Below are positions 35,604 through 44,353 of a stretch of 64,000 nucleotides of DNA, piece after piece. A program made the position numbers and the translations under genes. The notes below the pieces were generated by a model, which made no database searches, was not told where the DNA came from, and saw nothing but the letters and a program-made list of their open reading frames with translations. Location: contig DAOKYO010000002.1 of NCBI GenBank assembly GCA_035326105.1, positions 434,001 through 498,000 of the forward strand, written 5' to 3'. Position 1 is the first letter of the stretch. The number at the start of each line of letters is the position of its first letter. This DNA comes from Bacilli bacterium. GTDB taxonomy: Bacteria > Bacillota_I > Bacilli_A > RFN20 > CAG-826.

Positions 35604-36887
35604 TCAATCGTCAGTGCCGGGTAGTATCGCTTTTTCGACAAGGCGTGAATAGCGGCGCAGAGGATACTCACCATCGTGCGCTTCCCCCGCCAGAATACGC
35701 GATGTATCTTTTAAAGCCGTAATCCGCACTAAGCCCGCTTGAGCGAAAAGATGCGATATGGTTTCATATGCCTCTCTTTTTACACTTAATCCCACTGATT
35801 GAAGATGATTTTTATGCTGCTTAAGCACCTCGATTATCCTGTTGTGCGGAAGGCGTTTTATCCAAACATTGCGAAAAAGATAGGAGAGTTCCAGTTCGCT
35901 ATCTTCCTTGCATATCACACTCACTCCGTCCCCGAAAAGAATGTTTTCTTGCTTATTTCCCTGTTCAAGAATGTCATTATATAGTCGAATCGTGTTTTTG
36001 CCAATTGCCCCTAAAGGTGCCGGACCAAACTGATTGTTTACTTGCTTAAAAAGGGCAAAGAAGCGCCTAGAAAAGGCCGACAATTGCTGTTCATCATCCG
36101 TATCAACATATATTCCCTGCACCGAGGAACATAGAAGCTGATTGGAAAGACACAGGCCATAGGCTAAATCCTTAAGTTCCTCATCGGTTACGCTTTCGTC
36201 AACATAGGCAAAACTTAACTTATGCCCCCAACTGATAATTTTGGTTTTAATATCGACGAATTGGCGGGCCGCGATATTCACCTCATCGCCACCCCAAATT
36301 ACTACTCCGTCCGCATAAGTGGCCAAGGTTTTAATCGTGTCAATTTCTAAGGAGGGGACATCAAAAACATAAATAAACGGCGCTAGACGGGGCTCAATTT
36401 CAATCAGAGCACTCAATAGGGAAATAGAAAGTCCGCTATCCCCCGATGGAAGTTTCAAAATATTGATGTTGCCGGCTAGTAAGCCTTCAACCACACTATA
36501 AGCGGGAAGTCCATCGACATTACCCGCGGCGATGTGCAGTAAAATACCCAAAGGATAAAATTGCCGGGTGTTGTTATCGTCCAGCATTGAAGGCGATGTA
36601 TCTTCTAATTCCATCTGAACTTTCTTCCTTAATCCCGAGGCCGAAAATAACACGGCATTCCGCATCACAAAATCATACGGAATATTCATACTGCTTATTA
36701 AAGGAAGTATAACATCATCGTACTCGTGATTGACTACCCGTTGATAAAGAATATCGCACGCTTTAATAACCATTTCAGCATTAATCGGCTCCACATTTTT
36801 TAAAGTCGCCAAAAGTTCAGGATAAAGCCGATCTATTATCGCTTGTTGGTTGCTATTGGGGAGAATTTTTCCCTGCACTAAAATCAT
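35604..36887 (-). CDS. luxC: LuxC-type acyl-CoA/acyl-protein reductase
   Basis: Aldehyde-dehydrogenase-like reductase expected to reduce an activated fatty acyl group to the aldehyde with NADPH. Its 427 residues fit PF05893: FYPLGILLHIAAGNVDGLPA, the loop GVVIWGGDEVN and LSNQLLCSSVQGIYVD with the active-site Cys. The reading frame extends to 36929, but the ATG at 36887 overlaps the luxE stop as ATGA and has a GGGGGAAG SD, so this start is chosen. No luciferase genes are present, so the pair has a non-luminescent role, probably in lipid or fatty aldehyde metabolism. Confidence 0.86.
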   Translation of the reverse strand: MILVQGKILPNSNQQAIIDRLYPELLATLKNVEPINAEMVIKACDILYQRVVNHEYDDVILPLISSMNIPYDFVMRNAVLFSASGLRKKVQMELEDTSPSMLDDNNTRQFYPLGILLHIAAGNVDGLPAYSVVEGLLAGNINILKLPSGDSGLSISLLSALIEIEPRLAPFIYVFDVPSLEIDTIKTLATYADGVVIWGGDEVNIAARQFVDIKTKIISWGHKLSFAYVDESVTDEELKDLAYGLCLSNQLLCSSVQGIYVDTDDEQQLSAFSRRFFALFKQVNNQFGPAPLGAIGKNTIRLYNDILEQGNKQENILFGDGVSVICKEDSELELSYLFRNVWIKRLPHNRIIEVLKQHKNHLQSVGLSVKREAYETISHLFAQAGLVRITALKDTSRILAGEAHDGEYPLRRYSRLVEKAILPGTDD

Positions 36888-38002
36888 TTGCTCTTCCCCC
36901 TGAGTAACTCTTCGGCTCCAACCGCACATGTCTTAATGTCACTGATGCCAACACGCCCAATAATCTCTAAATAGGGACTCTTTTCCCCACAGGGACAGGG
37001 TTCGCGATGAATGATTCCTAAGTCATCGGTAATGATGCTCAATATGGGCATCGATTTTACCATTGGGGTTAAAAGATTGATGATGCCAATCTCACCGTCT
37101 TTAACGGGTTTAAGCGTTTTAACATCACGGATAATAACCCGACCGTACGCGGGAATATGAAAATGATGATAACGGCAATCGGTATATAGAATCGGGTGTT
37201 CAACCGCTCCAAAAAATTCAATGATTTGCTTATCGTCCAGGCCCAAGACTTCCTTTGCCAGTTGATAAAAATCTTCTTTGTCCACCTTCTCGCTATAAAA
37301 TTGTTTCCACCCTCCGCCTAAAGTCATCATACTGCCTTTAGGTAATTTGAGTTTGATTCCTTCTTCCTTCATTTCCTTTAAAAGAAAATACGTATAGGCC
37401 GGAAATCCTAAAGTGCGAACCGGTGTCCTTCCTCTAGCATATTTAATAAACTTTTTCTTTATGTTATCTAAGTCGACCTTATATTCCCCGTCCACCCAGC
37501 GAATTGCGTAATCCTTTGAGCGAGCCGGAGCCGTAAATGTAAAGCCAAAACTGGTTTTGGCAATCGCCGCTTTATTTTTTCGGTTTGGTTCAAAGCCAAA
37601 GATAATAAAGCGAACTGGCTTCAGTGACCATATATGATGATATTTAAATATCCGCTTAACCATGTCAAATCCGCGCATCAGCGAAACAAAATCAAAACCA
37701 ATCAACGACCTTTTACCGCTGGTTCCCGAGGAAGTGGCTTTGATAATCATTTTTCGCTTCGGCATTGAAAAAAGCTCATGATGCTTAAAATATAGCGTGG
37801 GAATAAAGGGCAGATCCTCTAAATCTTTGAATGTGTTTATACCTTTGGGATCAAACCCTTGACTGTCAAGTATCTTCCGATAAGCCGGACAGTGGGCATA
37901 TTGATAAAGACAATTATCTTTCATTGCTTGCAAAAAAAGTTTATCGCTTGCCAAAATATTGTATGGCTCTTTAATTCGGAATAATTTTTTTCTTGCATCC
38001 AT
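36884..38002 (-). CDS. luxE: LuxE-type acyl-protein synthetase (AMP-forming)
   Basis: Activates a fatty acid with ATP and passes it to its own Cys or to LuxC. The 372 residues carry the adenylate-forming P-loop-like TSSGTSGKRSLIG near residue 95, and GFPAYTYFL, GGGWKQF and IEFFGAVEHPILYTDC, as in PF04443. A Cys-rich segment (REPCPCGEKSPYLEIIGR) matches coenzyme F390 synthetase/PaaK-like relatives. It overlaps luxC by 4 bases, indicating translational coupling. Confidence 0.86.
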   Translation of the reverse strand: MDARKKLFRIKEPYNILASDKLFLQAMKDNCLYQYAHCPAYRKILDSQGFDPKGINTFKDLEDLPFIPTLYFKHHELFSMPKRKMIIKATSSGTSGKRSLIGFDFVSLMRGFDMVKRIFKYHHIWSLKPVRFIIFGFEPNRKNKAAIAKTSFGFTFTAPARSKDYAIRWVDGEYKVDLDNIKKKFIKYARGRTPVRTLGFPAYTYFLLKEMKEEGIKLKLPKGSMMTLGGGWKQFYSEKVDKEDFYQLAKEVLGLDDKQIIEFFGAVEHPILYTDCRYHHFHIPAYGRVIIRDVKTLKPVKDGEIGIINLLTPMVKSMPILSIITDDLGIIHREPCPCGEKSPYLEIIGRVGISDIKTCAVGAEELLRGKSK

Positions 38003-38033
38003 AAATCAATTATATCATTGATTAGATAATTAT

Positions 38034-38555
38034 CTATCCTTCATTTTTTGCATCAGTCTTTGGGGGTAAAAGAGCATTATATGCTCTCTCAACCTCATCA
38101 GTATATCCGGTGAGAATTGACTTTCCGCTTTTTAGTTTAATAATAAAGTAAGCCAAATTTTCATTTATGATAAAAGGCTTTTTAAAAGAAAAATAACTTT
38201 TAAATGCTATCTCAACCTTAAAGATATCCCGTTTATGAAAACTGACAACTTTACGTTTGTATATATCTCGAACTTGCACGTTATCAAATTCGTCAATGAT
38301 AAAAATAGATTCTCCAATACAACGATTGTTAATGTCATAATTGTGATTAATAAAAACGTATGCTGCCCAAACTATTAACCAATAGGGGATTTGAACAAAA
38401 CCAAACACTGCGAAAAAGAAAGTTCGATTGTCCATGGAATAAAAGAAATCTAAGCAAGTTAAAAGGATAATAATATCGATCACTAGAGCCAAAAAAATGA
38501 GTAACAAAATATTGTTACGGTTTAAACTTACCTTTTTAATTTCATATGCATTCAT
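38034..38555 (-). CDS. Small membrane protein, unknown
   Basis: A 173-residue protein with two hydrophobic segments in the first ~75 residues (NNILLLIFLALVIDIIILLT and FFFAVFGFVQIPYWLIVWAA), followed by a soluble beta-rich domain (ESIFIIDEFDNVQVRDIYKR ... FKVEIAFKSYFSFK) reminiscent of bacterial PH-like domains. It lies between luxE and the DUF4256 gene, all on the same strand. Function unknown. Confidence 0.65.
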   Translation of the reverse strand: MNAYEIKKVSLNRNNILLLIFLALVIDIIILLTCLDFFYSMDNRTFFFAVFGFVQIPYWLIVWAAYVFINHNYDINNRCIGESIFIIDEFDNVQVRDIYKRKVVSFHKRDIFKVEIAFKSYFSFKKPFIINENLAYFIIKLKSGKSILTGYTDEVERAYNALLPPKTDAKNEG

Positions 38556-38585
38556 TGTTTTTCCCTTTCTGTAAATAGCGGTTAA

Positions 38586-39116
38586 CTACTCTACCAACCT
38601 ATTTACGGGAAAAAATGTTCGAAAGCCTCTCCCCGAGTAATAAGAATCCGCCCCATTATGGTAGATAAAAGTGCGATTGAACCGTTTATCGCCAAAAATA
38701 GCCCCTCCGATTTCTCTTATTCTATTTTCCGTATGAAGCCAACTGGAAGTTTTTAAATCAAAATCAGTTAGAGATTGCAGTGCCAGATACAATTCTTCCG
38801 TCAATAAATCCACTTCCATCTTCTCGGCCTCCTCTTGAGCGGAGGAAGCAGGTGGAAACTTGCTCCTTTTTATCCGAGCTTCTCGATCATAACAGACTCC
38901 GGTTCTGCAACTTGGGGCTTCTTTAAAACAATCAATTACATACCATTTATTTCCCAGGACAACCAAATCGGGCTCACCGCCACTTTCTTCCATCGCAATT
39001 ATTCTGCTCAAGGCTTTAGAATTGTTAATCAACGGCCAAAAATCATCCCAAGTTACATCGGGATGAAGACTTGTGTTTGCCATAAATCGCTTATAAAGAA
39101 TATCTTTTATTTCCAT
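38586..39116 (-). CDS. DUF4256 family protein
   Basis: A 176-residue soluble protein of unknown activity. It shows the family blocks MEESGGEPDLVVLG, VCYDREAR, LLTEELYLALQSL, FDLKTSSWLHT, GGAIFGDKRFN and YHNGADSYYSGRGFR. The last block, with conserved Tyr, His and Asn, suggests an enzyme active site. It is the last gene before the sequence character changes to the defence island. Confidence 0.82.
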   Translation of the reverse strand: MEIKDILYKRFMANTSLHPDVTWDDFWPLINNSKALSRIIAMEESGGEPDLVVLGNKWYVIDCFKEAPSCRTGVCYDREARIKRSKFPPASSAQEEAEKMEVDLLTEELYLALQSLTDFDLKTSSWLHTENRIREIGGAIFGDKRFNRTFIYHNGADSYYSGRGFRTFFPVNRLVE

Positions 39117-39556
39117 ACTTTGATTTTAATACAATGCCGTTATTTTTGCTAAATTGTTTCGATGTTTTTTCTTATAAATAAGATATTTAAAATTTTTCGA
39201 TAAAAAATTGAAGTCGAAAAATAAAATGAGTGCTATAAAAGTTTGTCATAAAATGAATTTAGAATACAATACTGCTTGTTTTTAAAAAAACTATAGCGCA
39301 GATTAAAAGCAAAATTCCGTAGGAGGGATAATAAAAGTGAAATAAGATAGTTTGTCCAGTATTCTAAATAGAAAAAATACACGATTTTTTCTTTCGTGGT
39401 TAGCTTACTATCGAATGATTATCGTTCTAATGGTCAAACTGAAGACTTGTAGGACAATCTCTCTTTCATACAAGTATTTGTTATGTACCATTCACTAGTG
39501 TTATGAGAAACATTTACCTATATGATAATGTCGTCACAGAACGAGGTATATTTTAC
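39117..39556. other. Non-coding stretch at the left edge of the defence island
   Basis: About 440 bases, very AT-rich, without a convincing gene, RNA or att site. The only structure I see is the short sequence TTCACTAGTGTTATG (39490-39504), shared with the island repeat at 47551-47566. The left end of the integrated element probably lies here. Confidence 0.4.
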
Positions 39557-40459
39557 TCAAAAAGAAGCTTCGTCCCAATATTGAATAAAAACATTTTTCA
39601 ACCCACTAAATAATTCTGTTGCATGACACTTGTCCTCGTTATTATAAACAACTACTTTCGTTTCCACATTACTTTCATTTATGTTTGTAAGCAATCTGTC
39701 TATATATCTTTGATCTTCCTGTCCGAACCCGAATCCCAGAAAATAGACCTGAGAAAATCGTTCTAAATGTGAAAACCATACTTCGTTATCAGCTATAATT
39801 TTTGCACTATCTTTGAAATACTTCCCATGAGTGTTCCTTGCTACCTCGTTTAATCCTCTTTCTACATCCATTGTTCTGATATCTGAGTCTTCATCGTAGT
39901 TTTCTCGATATGGCAAAACTAGATCAGATTCTTCATTGTGTCCAAAGATTAATTTTTCTCCGACCTTGCCATGAATGTAGAGTATTTGATTTCTTTTAAT
40001 GCCAAAGTGATTTTCCAATGTTTTAGTATAATTAAACGATATGAAAAGGTCGTCGCAGGAAAAGCGGAAGTTTTCTTGCACTTCAAATAAAGAGTCGTCA
40101 ATGCTCTTAATCCAGTCATCAAAGTATTTATGCAGAAGCGGGATAAACTTGGAACACTCTTCTGGAAGCCATATAGGATCATTATAAAAAGAAGCTCTAT
40201 CCATATCTGTTTCACAATTTTCCCACACCTCTTCTGCTATTTCGTCAAAATCAATATCGTTGAATTTTCTTAGTTGAGTTTCGATATCTGCCCAGTTTTC
40301 TTGTCTAGTAGGTTCGTCACATCTATACCGTTCGAATATATCATCAACTTTTTTAAAAACTTCCCAATCTCTTTTAACGACAAAATCCTTAAATGATGAA
40401 TATCGAGTATTGAGGTTGTGATGAAGATCAAATCCATTCCCGATGATGAAGAGTCTCAC
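39557..40459 (-). CDS. AbiH-family phage abortive-infection protein
   Basis: Predicted anti-phage protein of 300 residues, PF14253-like. The N-terminus MRLFIIGNGFDLHHNLNTRY and the later SFNYTKTLENHFG and LYIHGKVGE ... FGHNEESD blocks are the AbiH hallmarks. The start is GTG and overlaps the upstream gene's stop as GTGA, so translation is coupled. Lactococcal AbiH causes abortive infection; its biochemical activity is not known. It forms a two-gene module with the DUF4238 protein. Confidence 0.87.
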   Translation of the reverse strand: MRLFIIGNGFDLHHNLNTRYSSFKDFVVKRDWEVFKKVDDIFERYRCDEPTRQENWADIETQLRKFNDIDFDEIAEEVWENCETDMDRASFYNDPIWLPEECSKFIPLLHKYFDDWIKSIDDSLFEVQENFRFSCDDLFISFNYTKTLENHFGIKRNQILYIHGKVGEKLIFGHNEESDLVLPYRENYDEDSDIRTMDVERGLNEVARNTHGKYFKDSAKIIADNEVWFSHLERFSQVYFLGFGFGQEDQRYIDRLLTNINESNVETKVVVYNNEDKCHATELFSGLKNVFIQYWDEASF

Positions 40460-41637
40460 ATTAAATCTCCATTTTCGTATTTAAGGATAGCTTCTAAAGT
40501 TCTTGAGTAATCGTTCTTTACATTAGGAACGCCGGACGTTCTCAGATGATTATATAAGCCGATTTTACTAATAATACTTTGATTATCCTTATACGCTATT
40601 AACGAATTAGTTTCATTTAGTGATAGAAGCATGACATGATCTGTTTCCAATCTGTTAAGTTTGATGATCTCATATTCGTACGAATCACTGGGATCCTTAT
40701 ATTTTTGAAGAGTGTCTGAATCTATGATTTTTTCGGAATTAACGAAATGATTTGCGGGAAGGCGTACATTTTTCGGATTCTCAAGAATGGAACTTTCAAG
40801 TTTAAAATCGATATCCCCATAGAGATATCTTATTTTCCAAATAACATTCACTACTGCCACAGCAAGTTTGGGTGTCAAGACCATGAATGAAAAATTGTCT
40901 AAATAACTGGTTTTTTCTTTGATCTCTCGTCGTGCATTTTCTTCGACTTGAGCAACACTGATTCCGGAGTTTTTGCTCGCTTCTATCGCAGTTTTTACAA
41001 ACTCTTCTTCTTTTTCCTTTGGGATTGTTACCGGAATACGTTCAGTGAATACGGGAACGTCAGAAAGGAAAAATTCATCATCAGTAGAGAAGAAGGTGAG
41101 ATATCCTTGATAGATTGATTGTGCAGCACTTTTAACACCTGGCATTTCAGTCTGCTTAACGATGTCATCCCAGTCATGCTCCAGTATATAAAGCATTTCT
41201 CTTTTCCAATAATCGGAATCTGTTTCTTCTTTGGTTTTGAATTGCCTTGAAAATGTAAATTTATCTGTGTTATGGGCATTTTCGTACGCACTCAAGTTTG
41301 TTGGATTCCTATAATTTTGAATAAGTATATACTTCTTAAGAACATCAAGTTCTTTTCTTGAAATAGAAAAACGGGAGTCATTCGCACCACAAATACGCTT
41401 GATTATAGAAGATACGGGATTTTCAATGGCAGAGCCGAACAATTTCTCGAGTATTTTCGAATCAGCCGAATTAAGAGCATCATATAAATGGGATTTCCAA
41501 AAGGTGCTATACATATTCCGAAATTCAACGATGTTCTCTTTCGTATTCACGTATTTAATTTTTAGCTTCTGCTTGGGAGTTTCGGTTGCGAACCCTCTAA
41601 GAAGAAACATAGGTATGTAATGGTTATGGTCGTACAT
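40456..41637 (-). CDS. DUF4238 domain protein
   Basis: A 393-residue protein starting with the DUF4238 motif HNHYIPMFLLRGFA. The family is often found in defence islands, and several members are suspected toxins or nucleases. The middle part has SDVPVFTERI (often SDxP in the family) and a C-terminal ADHFV-like PANHFVNSEK. SD GGGGAG lies upstream. It overlaps the AbiH gene by 4 bases, and the island repeat R1 lies 44 bases upstream of its start. Confidence 0.82.
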   Translation of the reverse strand: MYDHNHYIPMFLLRGFATETPKQKLKIKYVNTKENIVEFRNMYSTFWKSHLYDALNSADSKILEKLFGSAIENPVSSIIKRICGANDSRFSISRKELDVLKKYILIQNYRNPTNLSAYENAHNTDKFTFSRQFKTKEETDSDYWKREMLYILEHDWDDIVKQTEMPGVKSAAQSIYQGYLTFFSTDDEFFLSDVPVFTERIPVTIPKEKEEEFVKTAIEASKNSGISVAQVEENARREIKEKTSYLDNFSFMVLTPKLAVAVVNVIWKIRYLYGDIDFKLESSILENPKNVRLPANHFVNSEKIIDSDTLQKYKDPSDSYEYEIIKLNRLETDHVMLLSLNETNSLIAYKDNQSIISKIGLYNHLRTSGVPNVKNDYSRTLEAILKYENGDLM

Positions 41638-41680
41638 TCATTCTCCCCTTTTCTTACTGCAGTTCACACTGGTTTTCATG

Positions 41681-41770
41681 TGTTAGTGCCTTATTTCTTG
41701 TATTTTCCTATGGGACACCATTAGACAAATTATGATTTCCGTCAGTTTCTTAATGGTGTAGCCGTTCACT
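41681..41770. repeat. Island repeat R1
   Basis: A 90-base segment that aligns without gaps to 42627-42716 with about 79 matches by my count. Conserved blocks include CTTGTATTTTC, TATGGGACACCATTAGACAA and TTTCCGTCAGTTTCTTA. It lies directly upstream of the DUF4238-AbiH operon. Confidence 0.8.
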
Positions 41771-41861
41771 TAGGTTATGTGACTTGCTTTTGAGAAAAAA
41801 ACTCTTTTAAATAGAAGGAAATTCCCATGAACAATATATTCTAATGGTTTCCGAGAACGGT

Positions 41862-42512
41862 CTAGATAATAATGTTTTTGATTGATTCCAATAGTTCAAA
41901 TGCTATTTCGCACATTATAGAGAATAATGGGTAGTTCATAGTTTGAACATCGCTTCCGTTAATATTAATGCCAGAAACTGACTGCTTTTTAAATTCTTCA
42001 TAATCTTGCGGACCTTTTGGATCAAAGTGTGCGCCACCGCCTTTGTCCGCAAGGCTCAAGACAAGAGTTTTACGATTGTAATATTTGCCATTTAAAATTC
42101 CGATATTTTCATTTTCCCACCACTCATCAAAATCGATATTCTTTCGTAAAGAGGTTAGATCGACTCCAAGGTTAATTAGAGGAACATACTTCGTGCTATG
42201 GTCATTTTTAGTGATGGCTCCAACTAAACCACTTGGAAACGATGTTCTCTGTGAATAAGTCATATTTCTACAGCCGTCCTCAAATTTTCGAAAAGAAATT
42301 CCTTTTTCCCAATCAGTGTTTAATGTTGATAAAAATGGAATATTTTCCTGTCCAATTTGGCTCAATAAAGACTTTTGATTTTTATTGTTATAAACAATTA
42401 CTCTGATCAGGACTGACATATCAACTGCAACTGTTTCATGACCGTTTTTGAATGAATTTAGCTGATTAGACAATCTTTCGATTGCTTCTTTTAATCTTTC
42501 ACTGTCACCCAT
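41862..42512 (-). CDS. Hypothetical protein in the defence island, 216 residues
   Basis: Not recognised with certainty. The N-terminus is a helix (ERLKEAIERLSNQLNSFKNG), and near residue 155 there is LVLSLADKGGGAHFDP, a motif that recurs in uncharacterised phage and island proteins (ADKDGGAHVD-like). His and Asp in this block could form an active site. No signal peptide or membrane segment. It stands alone between repeats R1 and R2, flanked by two defence modules, so a defence role is a reasonable guess. Confidence 0.65.
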   Translation of the reverse strand: MGDSERLKEAIERLSNQLNSFKNGHETVAVDMSVLIRVIVYNNKNQKSLLSQIGQENIPFLSTLNTDWEKGISFRKFEDGCRNMTYSQRTSFPSGLVGAITKNDHSTKYVPLINLGVDLTSLRKNIDFDEWWENENIGILNGKYYNRKTLVLSLADKGGGAHFDPKGPQDYEEFKKQSVSGININGSDVQTMNYPLFSIMCEIAFELLESIKNIII

Positions 42513-42967
42513 TAATTGTAAAATCCTTTCGTTCTCCTTTTGTGGTTATATTGACATCATACATTTTAGCTTTGTAAGAAATGGCTATCACTTGTTCATA
42601 TATAGCCTTTCGCAGTGTTTTTTATATGTTATTGCCCTACTGCTTGTATTTTCGTATGGGACACCATTAGACAACTTACGTTTTCCGTCAGTTTCTTACT
42701 CGTGTAGACGTTCACTAGCATTAATGGATAATTGATGAGCAATACGATAATAGTCCAAAACTAACTCCTAATATAATTTTTTGATAATATAAATTAATAC
42801 AATTCGCAAAATAGCCATTTTGAGATAATGTTGATGCCAGAGTAGTGAAGTGTGCTAAATTTTTTTTCTTTAATATCTAACCATGTGAGCATTTCTGTAA
42901 TTCTTTATACATTTATTCTCTTTTCGTTCGGATGATTCACCAATAAGAAAATAGCAGTTTTTGCATA
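42513..42967. other. Non-coding spacer containing island repeat R2
   Basis: 455 bases without a credible ORF. It holds repeat R2 (42627-42716); the remainder (42730-42967) shows nothing I can identify apart from high AT content. Confidence 0.5.
42627..42716. repeat. Island repeat R2
   Basis: Colinear copy of R1 (offset 946 bases, no gaps). It lies about 110 bases upstream of the 216-residue protein gene on the minus strand. Confidence 0.8.
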
Positions 42968-44353
42968 TTATAGTTTGTTCTCTCTTTTTTTAGCAACTCG
43001 CAACTTAGCATTTGACAAGATATAACTCTCTTCTTCACTACTTAATGCGATATTGTAGAAGGAACACAACTTTGTAAGCGTAAGATCTTTATCTACTCTT
43101 TTCAGCTTAAGTTCGTCTCTTACAAAAATTTCACTCAGAATATCTAACCGTGCCCGTCTGCTCCCTAAATGGATTTGGGAGTGACAGTTTGGGCAGAGAG
43201 AGATAATGTTCGAGGAAACATCTAGGTTAATGTTATGATCCGACCAATATTCATCCTGACGGTTCATAGGAATAACATGATGTCCTTCGACGTAGTTATT
43301 ATAAGAATCGGAAGATTCAAAATAAAAATGTTTTAAATCATGGCAATCGCATAAATAATCATAATCCTTTAAAACATTATCCCTTATTTTTCTTTGTGTC
43401 TTAAATCTTTGTCTTCCTAGTTTATTAACTCCTTGTTGAGGCAATCTATTTATATCATCAAAATCTATAACTTCATCATTTGCTTCTATGACATCATCTT
43501 GTGGAGCGATAAAAGAGGGCGTGAAATCAACTTTATTGTTATTTACATAGTTTACAAATTTTTGTAGATTTTGAATTTGATTATCTATAATATCATGAAC
43601 TAAAACACCTTCTATATCATATTTATATTCTTCTCTCCCCGAAAAGATTGCGGTGAAGAACTTAAAAACAAAAGATTTTTGCCATTGCCCTTTTATTTGT
43701 GATTTAAGACATTTACCGTATAGAATTTTCTTGGTTTCATCTAACACAAGATATTCAAATTGATCATTAGCTAAATTACTTGTCTGTAAGTATCTTGCCA
43801 TTTCAAGATATTCAGTTAAACTATTGAATTTTGAGTCATATGACAAATGCTTAACAGTAAACATATTGATAACATCAAAGTTCAATGTGTTCAAACTATT
43901 AACGTTCATTTGCAAGGTGTTATAGTCCTTACTTATTTCATTTTTTTGATTAAATCGGGAAGTTAAAACAAAAATCCTTTTTATATCTTTGTCCAACAAG
44001 AAATTTATACTCCGTTCCATTTGATTGCATATCATAGGCATGACTTCTTGAACAATATTAGTATTACCCAATTTAGTTTCAATTGGAGAAAATGCCAAAA
44101 CCACCTTTTTAAATGGGGAGACATTACCATCAATAAAAGCACTAAACATGCTGAACTCTTTAGCCTCTTCTTGCTCTTGGAATCTGTAGCCCGTTAAATT
44201 AGTAAATGCATATTCCTCATTAAGTTTTTTACAAATCCCCATTAAGAAAGAATCAGCATTTTGGAAGCCATAATTCCTTATAATCAGTAAATTTTTTTCG
44301 TTGTTAATAGAATCGAAAAACTTTCTATTAATGACTAGTAAGTTTTTTGTCAT
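42968..44353 (-). CDS. HNH endonuclease, probable restriction partner of the adjacent methyltransferase
   Basis: Protein of 461 residues with a C-terminal HNH nuclease: YNNYVEGHHVIPMNRQ, then LDVSSNIISLCPNCHSQIH, which gives the His-His, Asn and His catalytic residues and a Cys-x2-Cys zinc site together with upstream CDCHD. The N-terminal ~290 residues match nothing I know and may hold the target-recognition and dimerisation parts. The start overlaps the methyltransferase stop as ATGA, so the two are co-translated. This is the expected arrangement for a restriction-modification pair. Confidence 0.82.
   Translation of the reverse strand: MTKNLLVINRKFFDSINNEKNLLIIRNYGFQNADSFLMGICKKLNEEYAFTNLTGYRFQEQEEAKEFSMFSAFIDGNVSPFKKVVLAFSPIETKLGNTNIVQEVMPMICNQMERSINFLLDKDIKRIFVLTSRFNQKNEISKDYNTLQMNVNSLNTLNFDVINMFTVKHLSYDSKFNSLTEYLEMARYLQTSNLANDQFEYLVLDETKKILYGKCLKSQIKGQWQKSFVFKFFTAIFSGREEYKYDIEGVLVHDIIDNQIQNLQKFVNYVNNNKVDFTPSFIAPQDDVIEANDEVIDFDDINRLPQQGVNKLGRQRFKTQRKIRDNVLKDYDYLCDCHDLKHFYFESSDSYNNYVEGHHVIPMNRQDEYWSDHNINLDVSSNIISLCPNCHSQIHLGSRRARLDILSEIFVRDELKLKRVDKDLTLTKLCSFYNIALSSEEESYILSNAKLRVAKKRENKL

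Noticed and set aside
35604..38002. Bioluminescence operon
   Set aside because: Only luxC and luxE homologues are present; no luciferase or acyl-transferase genes.
39397..39421. Candidate left copy of the 24-base repeat (GGTTAGCTTACTATCGAATGA)
   Set aside because: Only loosely similar to the 50955 repeat and needs gaps; not good enough to call an att site.
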